From Cochliopodium minus (taxonomy: Eukaryota > Discosea > Himatismenida > Cochliopodiidae): a DNA stretch of 32,887 bases. The position numbers were made by a program, and so were the translations under genes. The DNA lies in contig JAMYWO010000101.1 in assembly GCA_024220525.1 (NCBI GenBank), positions 1 through 32,887 on the forward strand, given 5' to 3'. Positions 10,094 to 21,000 of this stretch are shown here, in pieces (position 1 is the stretch's first letter; every line of letters begins with the position of its first letter). Under the pieces are notes generated by a model, which worked only from the letters and a program-made list of their open reading frames with translations, searched no databases and was not told where the DNA came from.

Positions 10094-11668
10094 ATGGACA
10101 TTCAAATTGAAAATGGAACACAAGATGCAATAGTGTATCCAATAGCCAAAGTGAGCCCAAAGAAACAGAAATTTATAAAGAAAATAGTTTTGAAGAGGAA
10201 ATTGGAGGCATTCGCCAACAAAAGCAAACAAGAACAACAAGAAAAAGTACAAATACAAAACAATAATAAGAAGAAGAAATTGGAATATAAAGAGGGAAAG
10301 ACAAATGAAAAAGAGAAAATGACGAAAGAAGAGGTAAATAAGAAGATAGAGGATATCACAGTTAAATTGGAAGAATATACAAAGGAGAAGCATCTATTGT
10401 TCAAGATGTTGAAGAATGTGTTGCATGAGGAGAGGAAGAAGAAGCAGGAGGAAGAGAAGAAGAAGATGGCAGAGAGATTGAGGGAGCAGGAGGAGCAGAA
10501 TCAATTGCATATGCAGAATATGATGAATCAGCAACAGCAACAACAACATCAGCAACAGCAGAACAATAATAATCACAATCTAAATGTGAGCATGCAGAAT
10601 AACATCAATAATCCATATCAGAATAATAATAATAATCTCGGCAATAAGATGCCTATCAATAACAATAATAATCAATTTAATAACACCAATAATAATAATC
10701 TCAATAATAATAATAATAATATGAATAGAGGCTATATGATGGGAGGCAATAATAATCCCAACAATATCTATCAGCACAATCCTTATGACAATAACAATAA
10801 TCGTCCTGTAATGAACAATAATCCTCCCCAAAACAATATGAGATCCCATATGTGGAATAATTGGAACAAGTAATTTCCATTTATCAAAAAAAAAATTTTT
10901 TTTTATTTTTCATAGATTTAATACACATACAAAACTTTTAAACATCAATCATTTTAAAGATACCTTTAACAAAATATAGTTTTTTGAAAAGTAAAACTCA
11001 AAAAAAAGTTTTTTGTAAGGATTGAATCTGATCCATACAGTTTAATTTTATCTTAACAAGACTATGTGATAAATATAAGTTATCATTTGTTATTTGTTGA
11101 TTGATGTTTATCCTTTTTACTAACAAAATTTCTTATCTTGAAGAATTATTTTTCTTCTTTGTATTATAAAATTTGTATGACACTTAAAGTTAACAATAGT
11201 CGAAATTTTAAATTTAAAAAGAGAAACTTGATAAATTTATGTTTTGAAATAAAATAAAATAAAATTCTTTTCTTTTTCTCAATTAGTAACAGCATGAACA
11301 ACAATGGAAACACGATGAACAATAACAACATGAACAACAACGGTCCCAACGGAAACATAGGAAACAACAACAATAACAATAATAATGTAAACATGAAATC
11401 GGAAGGATCTTATTCTCCCAACATCAACAGAAACAGAAATTACATGAATAATCCTCAGCCCAAAGTTTATCTTAAACCTCCTCCTTCTTTCAACCGTTCC
11501 CCCAATGCCATGCCTCCTAATATGGGCAGACCTCCTCCCCTTTTCAACAACGACTTTAGGAGAAACAACCCTCCTCCTCCCAACAACTCTTTCTCTGGCA
11601 GCCCTCGTTTCAACAAGTCTAGTTTGCCTCCTCCCCCTCCTAGTCATTCCAGACGTTTTTACAAATAA
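10094..11668 (+). CDS. Asn/Gln-rich protein with central coiled coil
   Basis: Two exons, 10094-10869 and 11287-11668, join in phase (385 aa). A termination codon would follow at once if the 417-nt intron were retained. Residues about 20-140 are highly charged and helical, with a likely coiled coil around IEDITVKLEEYTKEKHLLFKML and a Lys/Glu-rich helix after it. Residues about 145-290 are Gln then Asn runs. The C-terminal 80 residues are Pro-rich with repeated PPP blocks and end in SRRFYK. No catalytic domain is visible; function unknown. Such composition is common in amoebal RNA- or chromatin-associated proteins, but that is only an analogy. Asn codons are mainly AAT in exon 1 runs and mainly AAC in exon 2. 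Confidence 0.85.
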
Positions 11669-11993
11669 CCTTTTTTTTTTTCTACCCCTCTTATTCTTTT
11701 CTAAACAAAAAAACTTTATGTTTTTTGACGGGAATATTAATTTTTTTTACATTTTTTAATTTAAAAAAATAAAATGGATTATTTTAAAAAAAAAACCCTC
11801 TTTTTTTTGGTAGTTAATTACTTTCCTTTAACAAATTTTGTAAATTATGTAAAAGTTTGAGTGTTAAAAATTTTTTTCCAACATATTTTTTTTTGATCAG
11901 ACTTGTTGCTTCAAGAGAATTATTAAATTTGAAATTAAATAAATAAAAATAGTTTGATTTTGAAGAAATAAGATTTGATCCTTTTAAAATCAA
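11669..11993. other. Intergenic spacer
   Basis: Homopolymer-rich spacer between the Asn-rich gene and the GPCR gene. Nothing recognisable was seen in it. Confidence 0.6.
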
Positions 11994-13329
11994 ATGTCAG
12001 ATTCAACTACATTGACGTTATCCTTAACCATTACTTCATCTCTCAGTATATTTGGCTGCTTGATAGTTATTCTCTTAATTATAATTTCAAAAAAGGTGCT
12101 CACCTTCAAATATAGGATCTTATTGTACTTATCATTGAGTGATTTGACGATTGCAATAGGGTTTTTATCAGGGAGGATCTCCTATATCAAAAATAATATG
12201 GGCTCGTGTCATGTATTCGCCTATGTGATGCAATATGGATCGATGAATTCTTATTTTTTCAACTGTGTTTTGGCAATATCCATTCTTTCATTATCTTTAA
12301 GGTGAATATATATAAAATTAAAATAATAATATGAAAATATATTTTATAAAATCAAAATCAAAAAATTCTAAACAAAAGTTTCATTTTTTTAATCAAGATA
12401 TAATTGGCAATTACCCATTTACAAAGAGTTAATCTGTGTTTTTAGTGTAAAAAAATTTATTTATTTAGCTCCTGAAGTTTTTTAAAACGTTTCTAAATAG
12501 GTTTTGACTGTGTCATCTATACCTCTTATTTTAATGAAAACACAAAAATTAGTTGGTAACAAAGATTTTGATCTTCAAAAAAAATTTTAAAACTCCAACA
12601 ATAGGGTTTGCTGGGATTTATTGCTGGATTGGTTTATTTTTTTTCAAAAATAATTTATTTATTATTTATTTTTATTTAAATCATTATTTTTAAAAGATGA
12701 TGTGGGTTATTATAGATTTTTTTATTTGTACCTTCCTTTCTCCATTATGTTTGTGATAAATATTGTTTGTTTTATTTTCACCATCAATAGAAAGAAAAGA
12801 ATTGTTAAATCTATGGAGTTTTTAGGCTACAGTAATGACTTTCTATTCTATTTTAATTTAGTTTTTAAAATTCTTTTGTTAAAATTTAGTTGCAGATTCT
12901 TCAGATACAGTAAGGTTTTTATTTTTTAAAAAAAAAGCAAATTATAAAAACTTTTTAATTGTTTAGGTATCTTCTCTCGAAGATACATTGATACTATTAA
13001 GGTCAGTGATGATTATTCAAACCATATGTTGGGTTCCTGGAATTGTAAACAGAGTTGGTAAAGAAAATATTCAAAAAAAAAAAAATGTAAAAATGATTAA
13101 AAAAAAAATAAATAAAAATATTTCTTTGTAAATAGTTGAAGTGTTCAAGATTAACTCTTCTATTTTGCTAATAATGCAATGTATTTGTGAACCTTCAGAA
13201 GGATTTTTGAATGCTGTTGTATATATCTATCTGATGTTCAAAAATTCTTGTAGAAGTAACATACTTGAAAAAAAGCCCTTCAATTCTGATTTTAAAACAG
13301 AGTATAATATCCAATACGAAACAGAATAG
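11994..13329 (+). CDS. Seven-transmembrane receptor, cAMP-receptor-like (class E) GPCR
   Basis: Eight exons, 11994-12301, 12398-12446, 12501-12555, 12605-12631, 12697-12831, 12890-12909, 12967-13057 and 13136-13329, all GT-AG and in phase, give 292 aa. Seven hydrophobic segments are seen. Features shared with Dictyostelium cAR/crl receptors include SLSIFGCLIVIL in TM1, YLSLSDL in TM2, a YCWI motif before TM5 followed by GYYRFFYLYLPF, the TM6 stretch ICWVPGIVNRV, and TM7 EPSEGFLNAVVYIYL. The N-terminus is short (about 10 residues) and the C-terminal tail is about 30 residues. The protein probably couples to a heterotrimeric G protein at the plasma membrane; the ligand is unknown. Exon 6 (20 nt) and exon 4 (27 nt) are very short. 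It converges on the next gene with 118 bp between the stops. Confidence 0.85.
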
Positions 13330-13447
13330 AGAGAAGATGAAAAAAAAAAAATTGTTTAATAGGAATAAAAACATTTGAAAAAATAAAAACTTTTAATAAA
13401 TTATTTTCTTTTTTTTTTTAAAATTTGGAATGTAAATGAAAACACTT

Positions 13448-14774
13448 TTAGAGATGAATTCCAGAAGTTCTGCTCTTCTTAGACTTTACCCAAATGAGAA
13501 ACAAAGCAGAAAAGAAAAAGACCTGATAGAAAAAGAAATAAGGCATGACAGAAGGGATGGTAAACTCAGAATCAAAGTTTTTGATCTTGTCAATCCAAAG
13601 TTGTACGTTATGAACACCAAAATTGTTTTTCTGGTCATAACTAATACGAACTTCTTGAAGATCTCTTGTCAACTGACCTAAATCACCTACCGATTTTTCG
13701 TTTTCGACGATAGTTTTGACGATTTCTTCGAGGGATGCGGCGACTCGGTTGCTGAGGGTGGCGTTGATAGTTTCGATCAGTTTGAGATCGTTTTCGAGGG
13801 CGATGAGCTGTTCTCTAGTTCCGATCCCTTCAAATAGTTTTTTAAAGGTGGTTGCAAAAGTGTGATGGGTTTCTTGGTTGTTCAATTTTTCATCATCAAT
13901 GGAGGTCATTATTGTCTTTTCAGTGAAGAAATTAAGATAGGAAACAAATATAATTGATTAATTCACGATTTAAATTGTTAATGTTGATTTTAATTTAAAA
14001 ATAATATTATATTATTTAATATTTTTAAATACGCCAGTATCTACTTTGTTTATAAATTATTTTTTTTGATTATGTAATGGATATATTCAATTCATGAGTA
14101 TGGATGTGATATCTCTTTAATATAATCATTTTATTTTAATCAAGTTTATTATAAAAAGTTAATTTGGTTCATATTCTCTTTAATATTAAATTTTTGTTTG
14201 ATTGGAATGTTTTATTACCTCGAATGCAGTTGCCATCATTTCTTGTTGATTCAAGATATAGACCAAACATTTCACCACATATTTATATCTTTCTTCATCA
14301 GTCTCCTTTGGCATATCAGGCAATTTGATTTTGAAATCCAATGGTTTATGTTTAGGAACATCTATCCAAAAAATAATTGATTAATTAAAAGAAAAGATCT
14401 CTGAAATATATTCACTTATATCCTTTGATATTATAAGATTAACTCTTTAAATCTAATTATAAGATCTATTTGTTTTGATTTGAATGTTCTATCTTACGTG
14501 AATTAGGTGCTTTAATTTCTTGCAATTTTTTTATCGTGTTTTGGAATGAATCTGAAAAGGAATTTGACTATAATGATAGAATATAGGGAGTTAATATCTC
14601 TGATTGATGATATAGGAAGGTGTTTATTAAAATTTAATTGAAAAAAAGGATTACGAAATCATCTTCGTCAGAAGAATCTTTCTTCTCTTTATTTTTCTTC
14701 TCTTTCTTTTGGATGGTCATGATGAACATCAATGAAAGAAATAACAAGAATATTGCCAGTCTCTTATTGCTCAT
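13448..14774 (-). CDS. Unknown secretory-pathway protein with signal peptide and C-terminal membrane anchor
   Basis: Exons, in coding order: 14774-14655, 14567-14498, 14361-14219 and 13915-13448, in phase, 266 aa. The N-terminus is MSNKRLAIFLLFLSLMFIMT, a clear signal peptide or signal anchor, followed by a Lys-rich then acidic stretch (KKDSSDEDDF). A soluble, largely helical middle (about 60-225) contains PKHKPLDFKIKLPDM and coiled-coil-like segments around NATLSNRVAASLEEIVKTIV. Near the C-terminus a hydrophobic stretch (FFFYQVFFFSALFLIWV) precedes a basic tail, KSKKSRTSGIHL. The topology suggests a lumenal domain anchored in the ER or endomembranes. I do not recognise the family. The last exon is more GC-rich than its surroundings. 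Confidence 0.75.
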
Positions 14775-15064
14775 TTTCAATTTTTTTTTTTTTAATTAAA
14801 TTGTACTTTGTTTCAAAAATAGGAAAATCTCACTCATGCAAATTGATTTAGCTTGTAATTACTAAGATCAAATGGTAAAATTTTTAAATTTATATAAATA
14901 AACCAAAGAATTGTGAGCAAAAATTTAATAGTTCTCATACCAATATAGTTTGATTCTCCTGATTCAATTACGTCTATCCATTCCATCAAATCAAATTAAT
15001 TTCATCTTTCAAAAAAACAAAATGCTGTATATATTTTTTCTTTTTCAAATTTTTCTTTTAATTT

Positions 15065-15838
15065 TTAAATAGGTTTCAATTTGGTGTGCATATTGATAAG
15101 AGATAGGATGAATACTTTCAAATCATTGAACAAATTATAAAAGATGGTGATTCCTTCAACATCTTTTGTCTTTTGGATTTCTAATACACTTCCGAATTTG
15201 GTTGTTATGAAAGAGATATGCTTATCACCTAATACAATCTCTATTTCTTGAACACTTCCACTATCTGGATGAGGCCATAGCCTTTTAAAAGAAAAATAAA
15301 AAAAAAAAATTTTGAGGATTATGTTCCTTATAATAGAATGTATGAATTTATTATTGATCATATCAATATATTTCTTTCTCCAGATGGAATTGCATCTATC
15401 CATTTGAAAATCATTGAAATAATATTATTATTTGTTGTGTATAAAACAATTATATCTTTTTCAAAAAAAAATCAATACTTGTCATCTTGATCAAGTATAG
15501 AACTTTCATTTATCATTTTTGCAGCTTGTTCCAAAACAATATGCCTAACATTAACTTCCTATTGTTCAAAAAAAAAAAAAAATAAGAAGAGATCTTAATT
15601 TTAATTGTCATGTACCTTTCTTATAATCCCTTCTCTATCATAATTACTGTTATATAAGAATTATTAGGAGATATAAACAAAATATAGAATGAGAAGGAAA
15701 AATAACGAACGAATTGTTGGTGTATTTCAATTTCCCATTTTCTATGATAAATTCGAGTGATTCTTGTCCATATCTTGTTTTATGTGCAGTATAACATCTC
15801 AAATATAATTCTGTAACTTTTGAAGTTGTTGGGATCAT
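15065..15838 (-). CDS. MAGOH: Mago nashi homologue, exon-junction complex core subunit
   Basis: MAGO binds Y14 and locks eIF4A3 on spliced mRNA in the exon-junction complex. Exons, in coding order: 15838-15711, 15646-15616, 15558-15479 and 15281-15065; all phases agree, 151 aa (the family is about 146). Recognisable blocks: LYLRCYTAHKTRYGQESLEF, GKLKYTNNSNYD, LWPHPDSGSVQEIEIVLGD, KHISFITTKFGS and the exact family C-terminus pattern, SLINMHTKLKPI. The second exon is only 31 nt. The protein is more divergent in the middle, with EVNVRHIVLEQAAKM where most species have an EAYVHKSV-type segment. It is the next gene downstream of the SMG7-like gene on the same strand. Confidence 0.96.
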
Positions 15839-16355
15839 CTATTAATTTTTTTTTAATTTTTTAATTTTTTTTATTATTTTTTTTGTAAATTCCATAAAGG
15901 AGAATTGTTCTTTTCTTGTTTGTAAAAGGCGATCTTATTAAATGGAAAGTTTCAGTTTCTCATTCATTTATTATAGAATCCCAACGATGCATTTAAATTA
16001 ATTTCCCTCTTATTCCTTCTATCATCCAAAAGAAAGCACAATTCATTAATTTTCTTCGAATGTTATTAATTTTTTCAAATTTTGGCGCTAATGATTTTTT
16101 TTGAATTTTCAAATCTAAATTTTTAGTTGAGTATAGAATAAAATGGGTCTAAAAGAAATAATTTTTAATTGAAAAAGAAAGAAATCAAATAAGAAGCATA
16201 CGACAAAATTACTTCTTTGAATTTAGTGAATTGTAAAAAGAGATATTTCTCAAAATGACTGAAAGTAGAAGATCACAAATTCAAGAAACAAAACAAAGAT
16301 CAAGTGTTTGTTAAAATTAAAAAGGTAAGAAGAAAAGGGAAAGTTTTTTTTTTTT
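15839..16355. other. Intergenic spacer between MAGO and SMG7-like genes
   Basis: About 0.5 kb of AT-rich sequence that should hold the MAGO promoter and the SMG7-like 3' end. No gene, RNA or repeat is supported. Confidence 0.6.
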
Positions 16356-19056
16356 TTAAAACCCAGGAGGACGTTCATCTTGGTCACCTTGGTTCAACTG
16401 AACACCAGACCAAGAACCAGTTTGAGATTTTGAATTGTTATTGTTGTTAACAAGGTTGATGGGAAAAGATCTCTCTTTTGGAGGAACAGAATTGTTATCT
16501 AATGGAAAATAATTGTCGAACAAAGGTTGGAGGAGAAAACTGTTGTTTTGGTTTTGGTTTTGGGTGGTGTTGGGAGAAGAAAACAAAGAGTATTGGAGAG
16601 AAAAAGAGTTGAACGGTTTTTGAGGTTGAGGAGGAGTTTTTTGAGGAGAAGAAGTTTGTATGTTTTGGGTGAAAAGATTCGCATAACTGCTGTTCGCAAG
16701 GCCATTGTTGTTATGAGGAGGGTTGTTCGTGGTAAACAAGTTGAAGTTTTGGCCATTGCTACTGTTATTGGAGTTTAAAGGTGTGAAAATTTTGGTTTTT
16801 TGAAGGGGTTGGTTAAGCGAACTATTGTTATTGGAAAGGTTATTGTTTGGAGATAAACTATTTGCAATGTTGTAATTAAATTGGAGATTGGGAGTAGTGT
16901 GAGAATTATTATTATTGGTTGAATTTGTTTTGTTTCCAGAAGTAAATCCACCGTTAAAATTACCGAGAAAAGGAGAAGAGATTACAGTAGCATTACTGTT
17001 AGAACCAGAAAGTAAAGGAAGGCTGTTGGAATTTTGGTGAGAAGTCAATTTGTCTTGAGAAGAAATAAGAAACTGATGGTTTGAATTATTCGTGTTATTA
17101 ACTGACGCGGAGGAGGTTTTTTGATCTTGTTTTTTGTACAATATAACTTCCTCATTCGAATTTTCATCACTATCCTCTTCTGAATCACTGAGATCAAGGA
17201 GAAGATTGACCAACTCTTTGGATTCTTCGGAAATGTCAATAACAGGATTTTCTATCAAAGCAAAGCCATCTTCTTGCATCTTTATTCTTTTGTTGGCGGT
17301 ATTTTTGATAAAAGCGAGAATGTGCTCTTTTCTTTGGGAATAAAGTTCTTTGGAAGAAAGGTCGCATAAAACTTCATTCAATGACTTATCAGAGTAGATT
17401 TGAGAAAAAGGATAGAAGCCTACAAACTCTACGTTTTCATTGTCCAAAGGAGATTTTTTGTCCTCACTTTCGGGATAAAGAATCTTTTCATCATCGAAAG
17501 AGAAACAGTGATTAAGGAAAGAACAAAGCTCTCCAAGAGAAAAGGTGAGCTCCTTTTCAACATCCTTCGATTTATTAGCAACCCTTTCTATCTCAGTCCA
17601 GGTTATTTTCATCCATTCCAACATGATATGAATCGCTCCAAAACAAAAGTTAAGATACCTTGGTGGTCCCTCCAAAAAAGATTTCATCATTGATCCAAAA
17701 AAGTGGAAACAGAACTGAAGTTGTTGGTTTGGAAACTTTTTGGTTTTAAATTTGTAATTCTCGAGAAATTTCGAAGGCAACTTTTCTACTGTTGCACAAT
17801 ACGAAAAAATGTTGATGGAAATCATCTTTGTCAAAACAGATGAAGAAAGATATCCCTTCTTGTTGAAGGTACAAAAATGGCCAATAAAATCTTTCAACAA
17901 TTCATCAGAAAATACGTTCTCTCTTTATTTTTTTTTTTTTTTTAATAGTGAGTGAATAAATATTGATTTTAACTAATTTATAAATTTTTTAAAAATAATT
18001 TTACTCTTGCAAAGGAGACATATGATAAAACAAAAGAAAGTACTCATTGAAAAAAAACTCCTTCTCCAAAACAATGTCCTTCTCAGTTCTATTCTTCACC
18101 TCCGAAATAGAATCCCTAATCTTTTTGTTCTTTGATTCTCCCAAATAAGTGATAGACTTTTTAAAGAAAATCTTGATATTGTCGATTGCCTTTTCGAAAG
18201 GATCGATAAAAGAAAGAGATCGAATGCTGTAATAGAAAGATTCGAGCCTTTCTTTGTTCATTCCGTACAAAACACCAATTTGGTTGAATGGAAATCCTCT
18301 CCTTGGAAACAACTTTGATGACTTTTTGTAAAAGTTGATTGCTTGTTGGAATTTTTGCTTGGAGGATTTTCCACTGTTGGTTTCAAAATAGTATCTGTAG
18401 ATATCTCCGAGATACATCAAAGAATTGAATCTTAATCTTTTATAATATTCTTTTTTTTTAAAGTCAAAAAAAAGAAATTAATTTAATTAATTTATCTTTT
18501 TTTTTTAACGAAGAAAAGAAAAGAAAATAATTTTTTTTATTTACCATTTTCTTTATTGTATTGTTGTTTCATTTTGGCCAATAAATTTTCATAGAATAAT
18601 ATCGCCTGATCCAAATCTGATTTGTACATTGATTCCACACGTTGGAGATCCAAATCTTTCTTATCTTTGCTCTTTATTTGGAGCTATGATTTTTAATATA
18701 TGGCGTTAATGTTGTTATTATATCGAAATAAATGGAGAAAATTACTTCTCTTATTTCCACTCTTTTCACTTTGATCGATTCATAAAATGTTAACCAAAGC
18801 ATTGAAGATATTCTGTTCCCATCTGAGAATTCCAAGTCCAATAAAATGATCGATTTATATATATTTCTCAAACTTTAAAGAATATTTTAATATAATTGAA
18901 CATGAGTTAATATAAGTGTTATTATAATTGAGTTATATATAATGATTCTCACTCTGCCAATTTCTTCTTCTTCTCATTATTATTTTCCTCCAATTTGATT
19001 TGCTTGTTCAAATTTGATGCCCTTTTAAATAGATCTTTGGGATCATTATTCGACAT
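16356..19056 (-). CDS. EST1/SMG7-like nonsense-mediated decay factor
   Basis: SMG7/EST1 proteins read phosphorylated UPF1 through a 14-3-3-like domain and recruit decay enzymes. Exons, in coding order: 19056-18953, 18872-18746, 18683-18545, 18449-18005 and 17922-16356, in phase, 793 aa. The EST1 signature is clear: LMYLGDIYRYY (about 133), then AINFYKKSSKLFPRRGFPFN, QIGVLYG, and SFYYSIRSLSFIDPFEKA. This is followed by the second helical domain (FLEGPPRYLNFCFGAIHIM) and an acidic patch (DLSDSEEDSDENSNEE, about 510). The C-terminal 270 residues are Asn/Ser/Gln-rich and disordered-looking. No PIN nuclease domain is present, which favours SMG7/EST1 over SMG6 and SMG5. The protein ends in PPGF, a possible GYF-domain ligand. 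Confidence 0.88.
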
Positions 19057-19354
19057 CAGTTATGTTCTTTCAAAATATACTGCTTATTTTTTTTTTTTTT
19101 AAGATCAAATAGTTCAAAAAGAAATGAAGATTAATCAATCATTCCAAATTTAAAATGATCCTTTAAAATAGAAACTGTAAAGGATAAATTTGGTTTTATT
19201 TTTTAAATTTATTCAAATTTTTGTTTGATTGGAGGATGCGATTGATGTGAATAGGCATGTGAATGAAATTTTTCATTATTATCAATTTATAATCAGATGG
19301 ATTTTATTATAGAAGCATTTACATAAAATTTTTATGTATATACAGTTTTATTGA

Positions 19355-20217
19355 TCACATTCCAATCCCACCATCAACAATTATGTTTTGACCAGTAATA
19401 TATGTAGCATCACAAAGAAATATAACAGTATTTGCAATTTCCAAAGGTGTTCCAAACCTGCCCAATGAAATCTTCTCACAAATTGCCTTTTTTTTATTTT
19501 GATCGAATTTGGTCATATCAGTGTCAATGAATCCAGGAGATACTATATTGCATCTTATCCCTCTGGGAGCCAATTCTTTGCTGATAGATTTTGTGAATCC
19601 AATCAATGCAGATTTGGTTGCAGAATAGATAGATTGTCCTTCATTTCCTATATTTGCAACAACACTACCAATACTGATTATATTCAAATTTGTCTGTGTA
19701 AATAAAGGATAATATATCACAAGTATAAGCAGAATAGTATTACATTTGTTGATTGATTATTTATTTTTTGTATTGAAGACAATTTCCTTGAATATTTCAA
19801 CATTGATTTCGATACTGCCTGACTCATATTCACAGTCGCTATGAAATTGGTGTTTATCTGCTCCAATATCTCATTTTCCTTCAATGTGATCAATAATGAA
19901 TCCAATGTTATTCCAGCACAATTAACAAGAACATCTATCTCATCCTTATTCCAATAATTCTCACATTCCCTAATTATTTCCTTGCAATTATCGATTTTAG
20001 AGAGATCTCTCGATTCTATACCAAATATCTTATTTTCTAAGTTGCATTCTTCTTTGATCTTCGTAATGGCTGTTTCATTTCTTTCATTTGATCTTCCAAC
20101 AATGGCCACATTATTACCTTTCTTCCAAAATTGTTTTGCTATTTCAAAGCCAATACCACGACTCCCACCTGTGATTATAATGTTCTTTGTGGAGTAATTT
20201 CTCTTTAATATTTTCAT
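19355..20217 (-). CDS. FabG-like 3-oxoacyl-[ACP] reductase, SDR family, probably organellar
   Basis: Two exons, in coding order 20217-19744 and 19693-19355, join in phase to 270 aa. The start chosen is the first ATG; an upstream open stretch in the same frame has no ATG. Motifs: TGGSRGIG (cofactor), NCAG, the serine in IISIGSV, the catalytic YSATK, the PGFIDTDMT loop and the C-terminal FLCDATYITGQNIIVDGGIGM typical of FabG. The N-terminus MKILKRNYSTK is basic and has an RxY-S site resembling the mitochondrial processing R-3 motif. Together these suggest the ketoacyl reductase of mitochondrial type II fatty acid synthesis, though a CBR4/HSD17B8-type role is equally possible. An unusual insertion (KLSSIQKINNQSTN) precedes the catalytic serine strand. 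The gene is divergent from the SDR gene at 20753. Confidence 0.88.
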
Positions 20218-20752
20218 TCTAACTTGTAATCCCTTAATTTTTTTAAATTCCTTTATATATTCAAATAAATGGAAAATTTTTGATAAATGAAAGATTACAC
20301 CACTTTGTTTCCAAATATCTATCAAATCCAAATATCTATATTGTATAAATGAGAATTTTTAATTTTAAATCTGTTTCAGCGAAAAAAAAAAATTTATTTA
20401 ATAATTTATTGATCATCTTGAATAAAATTAAGAAGAGTTGAAAATTTCAATTTATACAAAAAGGAGTACAAAAATAACAATTTCTTGTTCTTCTTATTTG
20501 AATCCCAGATTTTAAATAAAACTCCCTTTTCCAAATTTTTTTCGAGAGGAAGTATTTTTTAATAAAATTTGAAATTTTATTAAAAGGAGTTTTTTAAGTT
20601 TTAATTTTATTTTTTGCAAATCGGGAGTATTTTGTATTCGTTTATTAAATAGTTCCCACTTTAAATGGAAATAAAAATCAGATCAAAAAGAATTCAAAAA
20701 AAAAAAACTAAAAACAAAACAAAATAAAACTTTAACAAATTTAAACAAAAAA
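20218..20752. promoter_or_regulatory. Bidirectional promoter region between two SDR genes
   Basis: The 535-bp gap separates two divergent SDR starts. The right half (20500-20752) is the duplicated SDR promoter. Its palindrome at 20557-20585 sits inside a wider imperfect inverted repeat: AAAACTCCCTTTT ending at 20530 pairs with AAAAGGAGTTTT starting at 20582. A CGGGAGT box follows about 30 bp downstream. No coding sequence is present. Confidence 0.5.
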
Positions 20753-21000
20753 ATGAGCAACATCAACAAAACAATTCAAAACAAGACAGTGTTCGTAACA
20801 GGAGGAAATAATGGGATTGGAGAAGCAACTTCAAAATATCTTGCATCAACAGGACTAAATGTGATCATTTTCGGAAGATCTGTTGAAAATGGAAAAAGAG
20901 TTGAAGAAGAAATAAACAAATTGGGAGGAGGAAAAGCATTGTATGTTCAAGGAGATGTGACTTCAGTTGAAGATCAAAAAAGAGCACTTGAAGAAGGTGA
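20500..21000 (+). repeat. Inverted segmental duplicate, copy 2 (SDR promoter and 5' coding region)
   Basis: Partner of 1-495 in the opposite orientation, about 20 kb away. The match begins at GAATCCCAG and runs through promoter, leader and the first 83 codons, up to the point where copy 1 leaves the window. Non-coding sequence is about as well conserved as coding sequence, which points to recent duplication or gene conversion. Confidence 0.9.

Noticed and set aside
10394-10849. Minus-strand Ile/Leu-rich frames opposite the Asn-rich gene
   Set aside because: These are complements of AAT and CAA repeats, not separate genes.
11279-11647. Minus-strand Arg/Val-rich frame
   Set aside because: It is the complement of the Asn/Pro-rich second exon, whose phase joins exactly to exon 1.
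16499-16778. Overlapping frames on both strands within the SMG7-like last exon
   Set aside because: Shadows of the Asn/Ser-rich coding region; the long minus-strand frame continues the EST1 domain in phase.
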